NCBI RefSeq assembly: GCF_029319185.1
Contig: NZ_CP119754.1
Location: forward strand, 3,472,001 to 3,536,000
Origin: Superficieibacter sp. HKU1
Lineage (GTDB): Bacteria > Pseudomonadota > Gammaproteobacteria > Enterobacterales > Enterobacteriaceae
Direction of reading: 5' to 3'
DNA length: 64,000 nucleotides
Shown: positions 11,501 to 20,083 of the stretch, one piece after another
Numbering within the stretch: position 1 is the first letter of the stretch
Layout of the letters: each line of letters starts with the position of its first letter
The notes under the pieces: model-generated
Told to the model about the DNA's origin: nothing
Databases searched by the model: none
Seen by the model: the letters and a program-made list of their open reading frames with translations, nothing else
Translations under genes and position numbers: made by a program

Positions 11501-14500
11501 TTATCGCGCTGGCCACCGATAATATCGGTAGCGTCACCGGCCCCCTGACCAGCGGCCGTACCACCGATGACACCCAGCCTGCGTTCAGCGGCAGGGGCGA
11601 ACCGGGTACCACGCTGCGGCTCTTTGACAATAACGTGGAAATTGGCGTGACCACGGTGGGAAATAATGGCAACTGGAGCCTTACGCCAGCGACGGCGCTT
11701 GCCAGCGGCCCGCATACCCTGACGGCATCGGTAACGGATGCGGCGGGCAATACCAGCCCGCTCTCCGGTCCATTCACGCTTACCGTCGATACTACCGCGC
11801 CGGACGCGCCGGTTATTGTCGCCGTTACGGATGACGTTGCGCCGGTAACCGGCGTGGTCGGCAATGGTTCCGCTACTAACGATGCCCGCCCGACGCTGAG
11901 CGGCACCGGCGAAGCGGGTGCCACGCTGCGTATTCTGGATAACGGCGTGCAGATCGGCACCGCGACGGTCGCGGCCGACGGCAACTGGTCGTTCACGCCG
12001 GGGGCTAACCTGGCGCAAGGGGCGCATAACCTGACCGCCACCGCCACCGACGCGGCGGGCAACACCAGTAGCGCCTCCGCAATTTATAACGTGGTGGTGG
12101 ATACGATCGCCCCCGCCGCACCACAGGCGGCGATTAACGCTGACGGCAGCGTCATCAGCGGCACCGCTGAAGCGGGCAGCACCGTCACCGTTACGCTACC
12201 CGGCAACGTGCAGCTGACCACCACGGCTGGCGATAATGGCGCATGGAGCCTCACCCTGGACGATCGGCAGACCGAAGGCGAGACGATCTCCGTCACTGCC
12301 CGCGACGCGGCGGGCAACGTCTCCGCCGCCACGCCGCTGACCGCGCCGGTACTGCCGCTTTCAGCCAGCGATAACGTCGCGGAGCTGGATCTGACGACAG
12401 ATGCCACCGTCACAAACGAGAACTACAGTGACTATGGCGTTCTGCTGGTCGGCGCGCTCGGCAACAGTGCGACGGTGATCGGCAACGACACGGCGCAGGT
12501 CACCTTTGACGTCGCCGAGGGCGGCAGCGCGGATATCAGCATTGATTCCGCCGCCACCGGGATCGTGCTGTCGCTGCTGAATACCCAGCAAATTGCCGTG
12601 CAGCGCCTCGACGCCGTCAGCAATGCGTGGGTGACGGTGGCGGACTCCTCGCAGCCGCAGTTTGCCGATCTGCTGACGCTGAACGGCAGCAGCGTCAACT
12701 TTAACCTCGACGGACTGACCGGCGGCACGTACCGCGTGCTGAGCTACAACTCCAGCCTGCTGGCGACCGGCTCCTTCACCAGCCTTAACGTCTCGGTGAC
12801 GCAAACCAGCGCAGGCACGCTGAATGGTGAAACCACGCACGTTGGCAACGTGATCCAGGATATCGATCCGGTGAGCGGCGCTGACAGCGCGCCGAACGGC
12901 ACGGTGGTCAGCCAGGTTACCAACGCCAGCGGCCAGACGGTGACGGTGGGCGCTGGCGGAGCGAGCATTGACGGTCTGTACGGGACGCTGACCATCAATC
13001 CGGACGGCAGCTACAGCTACGCGCTGACCAGCACCTCGCCGACGATCCTGGGACGTACGGAAAGCTTCACCTATACCATTACCCACGACGGCGTCAGCGA
13101 CACGGCGCAGCTGGTGGTCGCCCTCGGCGAGGGTGCGGCGGGCAACGCCGTGACCGCCGTCGACAACACCGCGACGCTGAATTATGAAACCCAGGTCGAA
13201 GCCGTTGATAACGGTCCCTCTTCCCAGTCCAGCTTCTCGGTGGTGGGGATCGCGCTGGGTAATGTCCTCAACGCCAATATTCTGGATAACCTGACCAACC
13301 CGATCATCTTTGACGTTGAAGAAGGCTCCACCCGCACGTTGACCCTGCAATCCTCTGCAGGCGGCGTGGCGTTGCTCTCAACCTTCGATCTTTACGTCTA
13401 CCGCTTTAACGACGCCATTCAGCAGTTTGAGCAGTACCGTGTCGAGCCCGGCTGGCTACAGGTGCCGCTGCTGGGCGGTCAGTCCAGCCAGCTCACCCTC
13501 ACGCTGCCGGGCGGCGAGTACCTGTTCCTGTTGAATAACGCTTCCGGTGTAACCGCGCTGACGGGCTACACCCTGAATATTCTTCAGGATCATGTTTATA
13601 ACGTGGAGAGCATCAGCGCCAGCACCGAGGGTAATGTGCTGGAGAATGACGTTGCCCCGGCGGGCACTGTCATTACGGAGGTAAATGGCGTCGCGGTGGG
13701 CGCACAAGGGGCGACCATCGAAGGCAGTTACGGCACCCTGACCATCGATCAGGCGGGGAACTACAGCTATACGCTGCGTAGCGGCCTCGGGGCTGACAGC
13801 ATTAACGTACCGGATAGCTTTATCTATACCGTGAGCACGCCGGAGGGCGGCACCGACAGCGCATCGCTGAATATCACCGCCACGCCGCTGTCGGTGGATG
13901 CGGTGGATGATGTCAGCCCGCTGATGACCTTTAACACCGTGCAGGATACCACCGCCTTTACCGACAATGCGGTGGGCAGCGCCGGCTGGACCAGTTCGCT
14001 CTTCTCCCGCACCGGCGGAACCGGCAGCGGCGTCATCGAAGTGGCGGCGGGTACCGCGGTGAAAGAGGCGGTGCTGCACTTTACCGTCGCTTCCGGGCTG
14101 GCGCTGGGCGGGCTGACCGTTAACTGGACGCTGTCTGACGGCACCACCGTTCTGCGCAGCGGCTCTTTTAACGGCGGTGCGCTGCTCGGCAACAGCATTG
14201 CGGTAGATCTGGGCGGGCTGGAGCTGCATTCCGGCAACTATACGCTGAGCTATACCGGCAGTATCGGGGCGCTCTCGGTGGGAACCATTACCATCACCCC
14301 GAGCGTAACCGGCACCACCTACGATCTCGACAACTTCGAGACCAGCGGCGTGCATACCGTCAGCGGCAATATCTTTGACGGCAGCGACGCGGGCGGCGTG
14401 CTGGATCAGCTCTCTACCGTCGATACCCGCCTGACCATCACTGGCTATAACGGCAGCAGCACCACGCTGGATCCGTTTGCCAATAGCGGTGCCAGCGGCA

Positions 14501-15030
14501 CCGTTCAGGGCCATTACGGCACGCTGGCGATCAATATTGACGGCTCGTACACCTACACGCTGACGCCGGGTATCGCCACCTCATCCATGACGACAAAGGA
14601 GACGTTCAATTACACCCTCAACGACCAGAACGGCCATACGGATAACGCCACGCTGACCATCGACATGGCACCGCAGTTTGTCAGCACCGCGCAAAGCGAC
14701 ACGATTATTGGTACCGCCTATGCCGACACGCTGATTTATCAGCTGCTCGACAGCACCAGCGCGACGGGCGGCAACGCCAGCGATAACTGGAGCAACTTTT
14801 CGCTGGCGCAGGGTGACAAAATCGATATCGGCGATCTGCTGGTGGGCTGGAATGGCGATCAGGCGGCGCTCGGCAGCTACCTGAACGTCACCACCAGCGG
14901 CAATAACACGGTGATAGCCATTGACCGGGACGGTGCCGGTACCACCTATCAGTCCACTAACCTGGTAACCCTGGAGAATGTACAGACCAACCTCGAAGAG
15001 CTGATCCAACAAAATCACATTATTAGTTGA
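8590..15030 (+). CDS. BapA-like adhesin, C-terminal segment with type I secretion signal (continues the frame after the amber codon)
   Basis: This is the same reading frame as 1-8493; it is open from 8494, and GTG 8590 is only the first possible internal start, without an obvious ribosome binding site. It carries about ten more Ig-like units up to about 12350. Then come non-repeat domains, including two VCBS-like stretches with the pattern GxYGTLTIxxDGSYSYxL. The last about 115 residues resemble the VCA0849-type type I secretion target domain: a DTIIGTAYADTLIY block, then QGDKIDIGDLLVGW, ending LEELIQQNHIIS. No GGxGxD RTX nonapeptides are visible. It is followed by the dedicated exporter. It is best regarded as the 3' part of one gene split by a nonsense codon, not an independent gene. 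Confidence 0.8.
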   Translation: MDPDGSWRFTPAAPLEVGEHSFTLTATDPAGNASGPSAPFVIDVQTAIPATPVLLSVEDNVGAETGPLASGDLSDDNLPTLTGTAPVNSTVTIYNDGTAIGTTLADDAGNWRFTPSTPLADGLYTLTVTATDAAGNVSAATAPFSFTIDATAPAAPTINAVEDNVGPFTAPLTNGGYTDDTQPLIRGTAEAGSTVTLYANDEQIGTADVDDAGNWTFTPATPLGEGNYVLTVSATDAAGNASGRSASFTLNVDLTAPDAPDNLTTPGDGTSVSGTAEAGATAIVSDALGNVLGSAVIGEDRNFTVTLTPAQTSGSPLTVVVQDAAGNISDPTVFPASNSGLPSVPVITAIADDVGPLTGNLTNGQSTDDNQLSLSGTAQPDVLVTIIVDGAIVDTVEADADAGGAWSYNLPATLADGPHTFAVNATNANGTGGTSSPVTIIVDTVAPEAPVITDVTDNVDALTGPLVSGQVTNDAQPGLSGTTEAGATVTIYDNDELLGSVVADAEGNWSFTPAAALSEGEHALTAIATDAAGNTGPASSPFTVVVDTLAPVQPVLTSVVDNVGTVTGPLVSGQTTDDTTPTLNGTAEANATVLIFDNGAQIGSAQASDSGAWTFTPTTALASGPHSFTLSAVDAAGNTGPATAGFDITINTAAPATPVIASITDDVGAITGALAQDQVTDDARPLLSGTGVTGATVQILDNGASIGTVLVDNTGAWTFTPDAPLADGVHRFTATASDAAGNTSAASPAFSITVDTTAPAAPGIVSVVDATGPLTGALTSGQTTDETRPTLSGSAEAGSTLQVLDNGVEIGVVTVGGTGNWIFTPDEPLAEGPHALTVVATDAAGNTGPASAAFDVIVDTTAPVAPAITSITDDVGSVTGPLAGGQSTDDTRPLLRGTSEAGATVQILDNGVAIGSTQANEAGEWSFTPETALANGSHAFTAVATDPAGNSGPASDPFTVVVDTVLPAAPVIALATDNIGSVTGPLTSGRTTDDTQPAFSGRGEPGTTLRLFDNNVEIGVTTVGNNGNWSLTPATALASGPHTLTASVTDAAGNTSPLSGPFTLTVDTTAPDAPVIVAVTDDVAPVTGVVGNGSATNDARPTLSGTGEAGATLRILDNGVQIGTATVAADGNWSFTPGANLAQGAHNLTATATDAAGNTSSASAIYNVVVDTIAPAAPQAAINADGSVISGTAEAGSTVTVTLPGNVQLTTTAGDNGAWSLTLDDRQTEGETISVTARDAAGNVSAATPLTAPVLPLSASDNVAELDLTTDATVTNENYSDYGVLLVGALGNSATVIGNDTAQVTFDVAEGGSADISIDSAATGIVLSLLNTQQIAVQRLDAVSNAWVTVADSSQPQFADLLTLNGSSVNFNLDGLTGGTYRVLSYNSSLLATGSFTSLNVSVTQTSAGTLNGETTHVGNVIQDIDPVSGADSAPNGTVVSQVTNASGQTVTVGAGGASIDGLYGTLTINPDGSYSYALTSTSPTILGRTESFTYTITHDGVSDTAQLVVALGEGAAGNAVTAVDNTATLNYETQVEAVDNGPSSQSSFSVVGIALGNVLNANILDNLTNPIIFDVEEGSTRTLTLQSSAGGVALLSTFDLYVYRFNDAIQQFEQYRVEPGWLQVPLLGGQSSQLTLTLPGGEYLFLLNNASGVTALTGYTLNILQDHVYNVESISASTEGNVLENDVAPAGTVITEVNGVAVGAQGATIEGSYGTLTIDQAGNYSYTLRSGLGADSINVPDSFIYTVSTPEGGTDSASLNITATPLSVDAVDDVSPLMTFNTVQDTTAFTDNAVGSAGWTSSLFSRTGGTGSGVIEVAAGTAVKEAVLHFTVASGLALGGLTVNWTLSDGTTVLRSGSFNGGALLGNSIAVDLGGLELHSGNYTLSYTGSIGALSVGTITITPSVTGTTYDLDNFETSGVHTVSGNIFDGSDAGGVLDQLSTVDTRLTITGYNGSSTTLDPFANSGASGTVQGHYGTLAINIDGSYTYTLTPGIATSSMTTKETFNYTLNDQNGHTDNATLTIDMAPQFVSTAQSDTIIGTAYADTLIYQLLDSTSATGGNASDNWSNFSLAQGDKIDIGDLLVGWNGDQAALGSYLNVTTSGNNTVIAIDRDGAGTTYQSTNLVTLENVQTNLEELIQQNHIIS

Positions 15031-15041
15031 TGTACACAATA

Positions 15042-15065
15042 GCCCCGGACGATGTCGTCCGGGGC
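15042..15065 (+). terminator. Strong hairpin between adhesin and exporter genes, no T-run
   Basis: GCCCCGGACGA (15042-15052) pairs perfectly with TCGTCCGGGGC (15055-15065) around a 2-nt centre. It lies 12 bases after the adhesin stop codon and 34 bases before the TolC-like start. No U-tract follows, so it may be an mRNA-stabilising or partial-termination element rather than a full terminator. Confidence 0.55.
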
Positions 15066-15098
15066 AGATAAGCAGTGACATTTTCTTAGGGATAACTT

Positions 15099-16505
15099 AT
15101 GCGAAAACTACGGCCCGTTGTCGGGTGGCTGGTTAGCTGCCTGTGTCCGTTTCAGCTCTGCGCCGCCGGGGCGCACCCCACGATTGCTTCCGCAGATCTC
15201 GCCCAACAGCAGGCGTTGCCGTCACTGGATGGCGTAACGTCTCTGCCGCTGGAAACCGCCGCCCCGGGTCAGCTGACGCTGGAGAAAGCCGTCGACCGCG
15301 CGGTGGCCTGGCATCCGTCCATCGGCGAAGCGGTGGGTAAACTGGCCTCGCAAAACGACCAGGTGGATGTTGCCCGCGCTAAATATTACCCGCAGGTTAA
15401 CGCGGGGATGAACAATGGTTATACCAATACCTACTCTGACAGCGGATTCAGTCCGTCGCTGGTGCTTTCCCTGTCCCAGATGCTCTACGATTTCGGTAAG
15501 GTCTCAAGCCAGGTCAGAGCAGAGCGTGCCGGGGTGGCGCAGGAGCAGGCCAACGTGCTGCTCAGCATTGATACCGTCGGGCACGATACCGCCACGGCGC
15601 TGGTGCAGGTGCAAACCTGGCAGCAGATGGTGGCGATTGCTGAAGAGCAGCTTGAGGCGCTAAACGCGGTCGGCCATCTGGCCCACCAGCGCAACGATGA
15701 AGGTGCCAGCTCGCTCTCCGACGTGGTGCAAACCGACGCGCGTATAGAAGGCGCACGGGCGCAGCTGGTGCAATATCAGGCCAGTCTTGAAAGCGCCCGG
15801 GCCACGCTGATGACCTGGCTGGGCTGGAATAATCTTAATGCCATCAGCAACGACTTTCCTGAGAAGCTGAATCGCAGCTGCGACGTGGCGCAGCCGGATG
15901 ACCGTCTGGTGCCGTCGGTGCTGGCGGCCTGGGCGCAGGCGAATGTGGCGCAGGCCAATCTGGATTACGCCGATGCCCAGATGACTCCGACCATTTCGCT
16001 GGAGCCGGAAGTCAGACATTATCTCAATGATAAATATGCCAATAGCGCCGAGCTGGATCGCACCCAGTATTCCGCATGGGTACGGGTAGAGATGCCGATT
16101 TATCAGGGCGGCGGCCTGACCGCGCGGCGCAATGCCGCCAGCCACGCGGTTGAAACGGCGCAGTCCACCATCCAGCGCGTCCGTCTTCAGGTCCGCCAGA
16201 AGCTACTGGAAGCCCGCAGCGAGGCGCTAAACCTGGCGACCTCGCTTCAGGTGCAGGCCCGGCAACAGGCGCTGAGTGAGCGTACCCGGCAAATCTATCA
16301 GCAGCAGTATCTGGATTTAGGCTCACGCCCGCTGCTGGACGTGCTTAACGCCGAGCAGGAAGTTTATCAGGCGCGCTTTGCCCAACAGCAAACGCTCAAC
16401 CAGCTCCATCAGCTTCAACTCAACTGCCTCTACAATACCGGCAAACTGCGTAGCGCATTTGGCCTGGAAAATCGTCGTATTCAGTCCGTGGAGATCCAGC
16501 CATGA
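15099..16505 (+). CDS. TolC-family outer-membrane channel of the adhesin type I secretion system
   Basis: This 468-residue protein has an N-terminal signal region ending near CAAGA and a mature part rich in long amphipathic helices. Two tandem outer-membrane efflux repeats are visible, with the DVVQTDARIEGARAQ and LDVLNAEQEVYQAR motifs typical of LapE/AggA-type TolC proteins. It forms the outer-membrane tunnel of a type I exporter with the next two genes. Its stop overlaps the ABC transporter start by 4 bp (ATGA at 16502), so the genes are translationally coupled. The position directly after a large adhesin matches Salmonella bapB. Start: ATG 15099 preceded by TTAGGGATAA. Confidence 0.88.
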   Translation: MRKLRPVVGWLVSCLCPFQLCAAGAHPTIASADLAQQQALPSLDGVTSLPLETAAPGQLTLEKAVDRAVAWHPSIGEAVGKLASQNDQVDVARAKYYPQVNAGMNNGYTNTYSDSGFSPSLVLSLSQMLYDFGKVSSQVRAERAGVAQEQANVLLSIDTVGHDTATALVQVQTWQQMVAIAEEQLEALNAVGHLAHQRNDEGASSLSDVVQTDARIEGARAQLVQYQASLESARATLMTWLGWNNLNAISNDFPEKLNRSCDVAQPDDRLVPSVLAAWAQANVAQANLDYADAQMTPTISLEPEVRHYLNDKYANSAELDRTQYSAWVRVEMPIYQGGGLTARRNAASHAVETAQSTIQRVRLQVRQKLLEARSEALNLATSLQVQARQQALSERTRQIYQQQYLDLGSRPLLDVLNAEQEVYQARFAQQQTLNQLHQLQLNCLYNTGKLRSAFGLENRRIQSVEIQP

Positions 16506-18688
16506 CACACGCTACCCTTCCTGACGATGAAGCGCTGAGCGGTCCGATGCTGGATCGCTGGGCGCTGGCGATAGGCGATGTGGCGGCGCACTACCGCATC
16601 TCCTGCTCGCCGGGCACGATCCAGGCTAACGCCCCGTGGTTTCAGGGCAAGCCGTGGCTGCCGGCGTTAACCCAGCTCGCGCGCCAGAGCGGGCTCTCTT
16701 TCCAGCCGCTAACCGACCCGCAGGCCGCGCTCTCCCGCTGGCAACTGCCGGTGGTTGCCGTACTGGCGAACGATCATCTGGCGGTGATTGAACAGTTCGA
16801 CGGCGAGGACACGGTTGAGGTCTGCGTGATTGACAATACGCGCCAGCGTAATCGGGTGGCGCTCAGCGCACTGCTGGCGGACATCCGCTATGCGGTGGCG
16901 CTGCGCCCGCTTTCGGCGCTGAAGGACAGCCGGGTCGACGCCTATATTTCCCGCTTTCGTCCCGACTGGCTGAAAAGCCTGGTGATGAAAGATCTCAAAC
17001 CCTACGGTCCGGTCATGCTGGCGGCACTGCTGATCAACGTTCTGTCACTGTCAGGCATTATCTTCTCAATGCAGGTCTACGACCGGGTGATCCCGGCGCA
17101 GTCGTGGCCGTCGCTGTATGTTCTTGCGCTCGGCGTGCTGATCGCGGTGATCTTCGGTTTTCTGCTGCGGATCGCCCGCGGCAATATTATGGATCTGCTG
17201 GGTAAACGGGCCGATATGCGCGTCTCCGACCGGGTATTCAGCCACGCGCTGCGCCTGCGCAACAGCGCCATTCCCCGCTCCACCGGCAGTTTTATTTCCC
17301 AGCTTCGCGAGCTGGAGCAGATCCGCGAGATGATCACCTCGTCCACCATGTCGACGGTGGTCGATCTGCCCTTCTTTCTGCTGTTTATGGTGGTGCTGGC
17401 GATTATCGCCCCGCCGCTGGCGTGGATCGCCCCGGTCGCCGCGCTATTAATGATCCTGCCTGGCCTGCTGCTGCAAAAAAAGCTGGCGGTACTGGCGAAC
17501 CAGTCGGCTCACGAAGCCACGCTGCGCAATGCGGTACTGGTTGAGAGCGTACAGGGGCTGGAAGACATCAAACTGATGCAGGCCGAGAACCGCTTCTTGC
17601 AGCAGTGGAACCACTATATCCGCATTACCGCCGAATCCGGCCTGCGCACCCGCGAACTGTCTCAGGGGTTAATTAGCTGGGGGATCACCGTACAGAGCCT
17701 GGTGTACGCAGCGGTGGTGATGTTCGGCGCGCCGCTGGTGATTGAAGGCACGATGACCACTGGTGCGGTGGTGGCGGCGTCAATTCTGGCCTCGCGGATG
17801 ATAGCGCCGATGGCGAACCTGTGTGGCGTGCTGGCCCGCTGGCAGCAGGTCAAAGCGGCTAAGGTGGGGCTGGACAGCATTATGCAACTGCCCACCGAGA
17901 CGCAGCGCGATGACAGTCTGGTGCACCAGGAGATTTTCCACGGCCATTACCAGTTTGAGAATGCGCAGTTTCGCTACCACAACGACGATCAGAGCATTCC
18001 GCTACGCGTTAACCGACTGGAGATCCAGCCCGGCGAGCGGGTTGCCATTCTCGGGCGCAACGGGGCCGGGAAATCAACCCTGCTACAGGCGCTGGCGGGC
18101 GGAGTCGAGCTGGCGGGCGGTGAAGCGCGCCTCGACAGCCTGAGCCTGCCGCAGATCGACATGGCCGACCTGCGGCGCAATATCGGTTTTCTCAGCCAGA
18201 ACGCCCGCCTGTTTTACGGCACCCTGCGCGAGAACCTGACCCTGGGCGCGCCGCACGCCAGCGATGAGGAGATTTTCAACGTGCTGGAGATCAGCGGCGC
18301 GGCGCGCTTTGTCAAAACCCAGCCTAAAGGGCTGGATCACCCGATTATGGAGGGCGGCACCGGGCTTTCCGGCGGTCAGCGTCAGTCTATTCTGCTGGCG
18401 CGCATGCTGCTGCGCTCGCCGAACATTGTGCTGCTCGATGAACCCACCGCTTCGCTGGATGAACACACCGAGCGGGAGTTTATCCAGCGGCTCGGCCAGT
18501 GGCTCGGCAACCGCACGCTGATCGTCGCCACCCACCGCGTGCCGGTGCTCGACCTGGTGGAACGGGTGGTGGTGCTGAAAGAGGGGCAGCTGGTGATGGA
18601 CGCGCCGAAAACGCAGGCGTTAAACCAGAGTCGTAAAGCCACGCCGGTTAACGGACGGGAGGATAACAATGAAAACCAGTCAGCGTGA
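16502..18688 (+). CDS. Type I secretion ABC transporter (LapB/BapC-like)
   Basis: A 728-residue inner-membrane ABC exporter. Residues about 20-140 form a C39-peptidase-like domain without an evident catalytic Cys, as in LapB/HlyB-type exporters that do not cleave a leader. A six-helix transmembrane domain follows (about 165-450), then a nucleotide-binding domain with Walker A GRNGAGKSTL (about 517-526), signature LSGGQRQ (about 621), Walker B IVLLDEPTASLD (about 642) and H-loop ATHR. It would recognise the C-terminal signal of the large adhesin and power export through the TolC-like and HlyD-like partners. It overlaps the upstream gene by 4 bp and the downstream gene by 20 bp. Confidence 0.9.
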   Translation: MTHATLPDDEALSGPMLDRWALAIGDVAAHYRISCSPGTIQANAPWFQGKPWLPALTQLARQSGLSFQPLTDPQAALSRWQLPVVAVLANDHLAVIEQFDGEDTVEVCVIDNTRQRNRVALSALLADIRYAVALRPLSALKDSRVDAYISRFRPDWLKSLVMKDLKPYGPVMLAALLINVLSLSGIIFSMQVYDRVIPAQSWPSLYVLALGVLIAVIFGFLLRIARGNIMDLLGKRADMRVSDRVFSHALRLRNSAIPRSTGSFISQLRELEQIREMITSSTMSTVVDLPFFLLFMVVLAIIAPPLAWIAPVAALLMILPGLLLQKKLAVLANQSAHEATLRNAVLVESVQGLEDIKLMQAENRFLQQWNHYIRITAESGLRTRELSQGLISWGITVQSLVYAAVVMFGAPLVIEGTMTTGAVVAASILASRMIAPMANLCGVLARWQQVKAAKVGLDSIMQLPTETQRDDSLVHQEIFHGHYQFENAQFRYHNDDQSIPLRVNRLEIQPGERVAILGRNGAGKSTLLQALAGGVELAGGEARLDSLSLPQIDMADLRRNIGFLSQNARLFYGTLRENLTLGAPHASDEEIFNVLEISGAARFVKTQPKGLDHPIMEGGTGLSGGQRQSILLARMLLRSPNIVLLDEPTASLDEHTEREFIQRLGQWLGNRTLIVATHRVPVLDLVERVVVLKEGQLVMDAPKTQALNQSRKATPVNGREDNNENQSA

Positions 18689-19859
18689 TGCGCCGTTCAA
18701 CGACCTGGATCTTAGCCGCGAGAACGCCTTTTCCGGATCGACGCGCATTATTGTCCTCTGCACCCTGCTGTTTGTCCTGATCGGGATCTGGGCATGGTTC
18801 GGCGTGCTGGATGAGGTATCCACCGGCACCGGTAAAGTGGTTCCCAGCTCGCGCGAGCAGCTTTTACAGTCGCTCGACGGCGGCGTGCTGGCCGAATTAA
18901 CGGTGCGGGAAGGTGACCAGGTGCAGGCGGGCCAGGTGGTCGCGCGTCTCGACCCCACCCGTTCCGAGTCCAACGTCGGCGAGAGCGCGGCGCGCTACCG
19001 GGCCTCTCTCGCCTCCAGCGCGCGGCTTTACGCTGAAGTCAGCGATAAACCGCTGCTCTTTCCCGATTCGCTGAAAGCCTGGCCGGATCTTATCGCCGCG
19101 GAGACCCGACTCTATAATTCCCGCCGCGCACAGCTTACCGATGCCCAGACAGAGTTAAAAGAGGCGCTGACCTCGGTCAATAAAGAGCTGGCAATCACTC
19201 AGCGGCTGGAGAAAAGCGGCGCGGCCAGCCACGTCGAAGTGCTGCGACTGCAACGGCAAAAAAGCGATCTGGGGCTTAAGCTCAGCGACTTGCGTTCGCA
19301 GTATTACGTTCAGGCGCGCGAGGCGTTATCGAAAGCTAACGCCGAGGTCGAAATGCTCTCGGCGATTATTAAAGGCCGGGAAGATTCGGTGACGCGCCTG
19401 ACGGTGCGCTCGCCGGTGCGCGGCATTGTGAAAAATATTCAGGTGACCACCATCGGCGGCGTAATCCCGCCCAACGGGGAGATGATGGAGATTGTGCCGA
19501 TTGACGATCGGTTACTCATCGAAGCCCGACTGTCACCGCGCGACATCGCCTTTATTCATCCTGGTCAGCGCGCGCTGGTCAAAATCACCGCCTACGATTA
19601 CGCCATTTACGGCGGGATGGAGGGCGAAGTTGAAACCATTTCGCCGGATACGATTCAGGATAAGGTCAAGCCGGAGATCTTCTATTACCGGGTGTTTATT
19701 CGCACCCATCAGGATTTTCTGGTTAATAAAGCGGGACGCCGTTTTTCTATCGCGCCAGGGATGATTGCGACGGTCGATATTAAAACCGGGGAGAAGACGA
19801 TTGTCGATTACCTGATAAAACCGTTTAACCGCGCTAAAGAGGCGTTGCGGGAGCGGTAG
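18669..19859 (+). CDS. HlyD-family periplasmic adaptor of the type I secretion system
   Basis: A 396-residue membrane fusion protein: a short cytoplasmic N-terminus, one transmembrane helix (about residues 27-47), a split lipoyl/biotinyl-like half (SLDGGVLAELTVREGDQV), a long coiled-coil hairpin (about 140-240) and a beta-barrel C-terminal part (VRSPVRGIVKNI). It bridges the ABC transporter and the TolC-like channel. It begins inside the 3' end of the ABC gene (20-bp overlap), with AGGATAACA ahead of ATG 18669. It corresponds by order and type to Salmonella bapD. No clear terminator is seen in the 224 bp after it. Confidence 0.9.
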   Translation: MKTSQRDAPFNDLDLSRENAFSGSTRIIVLCTLLFVLIGIWAWFGVLDEVSTGTGKVVPSSREQLLQSLDGGVLAELTVREGDQVQAGQVVARLDPTRSESNVGESAARYRASLASSARLYAEVSDKPLLFPDSLKAWPDLIAAETRLYNSRRAQLTDAQTELKEALTSVNKELAITQRLEKSGAASHVEVLRLQRQKSDLGLKLSDLRSQYYVQAREALSKANAEVEMLSAIIKGREDSVTRLTVRSPVRGIVKNIQVTTIGGVIPPNGEMMEIVPIDDRLLIEARLSPRDIAFIHPGQRALVKITAYDYAIYGGMEGEVETISPDTIQDKVKPEIFYYRVFIRTHQDFLVNKAGRRFSIAPGMIATVDIKTGEKTIVDYLIKPFNRAKEALRER

Positions 19860-20005
19860 AAAGGGGGGTGTGAAACGAGGCGTTTACCTTCTCAGGTGGA
19901 GCCCTGATTACGCCCGGCAATCACCTGCTGCCGGGTACCCCTGTCCGTCACGATAACCTCTTTCTCATTTTCCGGCGTCAGCATTACTGAACACATCAGG
20001 AGCAA

Positions 20006-20039
20006 ATGTTATAAATCTGTAACACAGATTTCCTAGTAT
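20006..20039 (+). promoter_or_regulatory. PhoB box and -10 element upstream of phoX
   Basis: Two direct repeats, ATGTTAT (20006-20012) and CTGTAAC (20017-20023), are separated by the 4-bp AAAT. This matches the 18-bp pho-box pattern CTGTCAT-N4-CTGTCAC. A -10 hexamer TAGTAT (20034-20039) follows after 10 bp, the spacing of PhoB-activated promoters in which the box replaces the -35. The phoX ATG is at 20084. Confidence 0.65.
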
Positions 20040-20083
20040 GGCCTGCAACTTTTGTCCCTCTGGCAAACTGACAGGAAGCCGCG

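Larger units (their letters stand above)
1..12350 (+). repeat. Tandem array of Ig-like repeat units in the adhesin gene
   Basis: About 32 long units (about 312 bp, 104 residues) and nine short units (about 250 bp, 85 residues) can be read in this span. Each short unit usually opens a block of several long units; three short ones follow one another at about 6420-7160. The counts are my own reading by motif and could be off by one or two. Such arrays vary in copy number by recombination and are prone to assembly collapse. Confidence 0.8.

Noticed and set aside
1..14514. Very long open frames on the minus strand within the adhesin gene (for example 6042-8333 and 8485-12027)
   Set aside because: They are antisense shadows of GC-rich repetitive codons that lack complementary stops; their proteins are low-complexity and start without ribosome binding sites.
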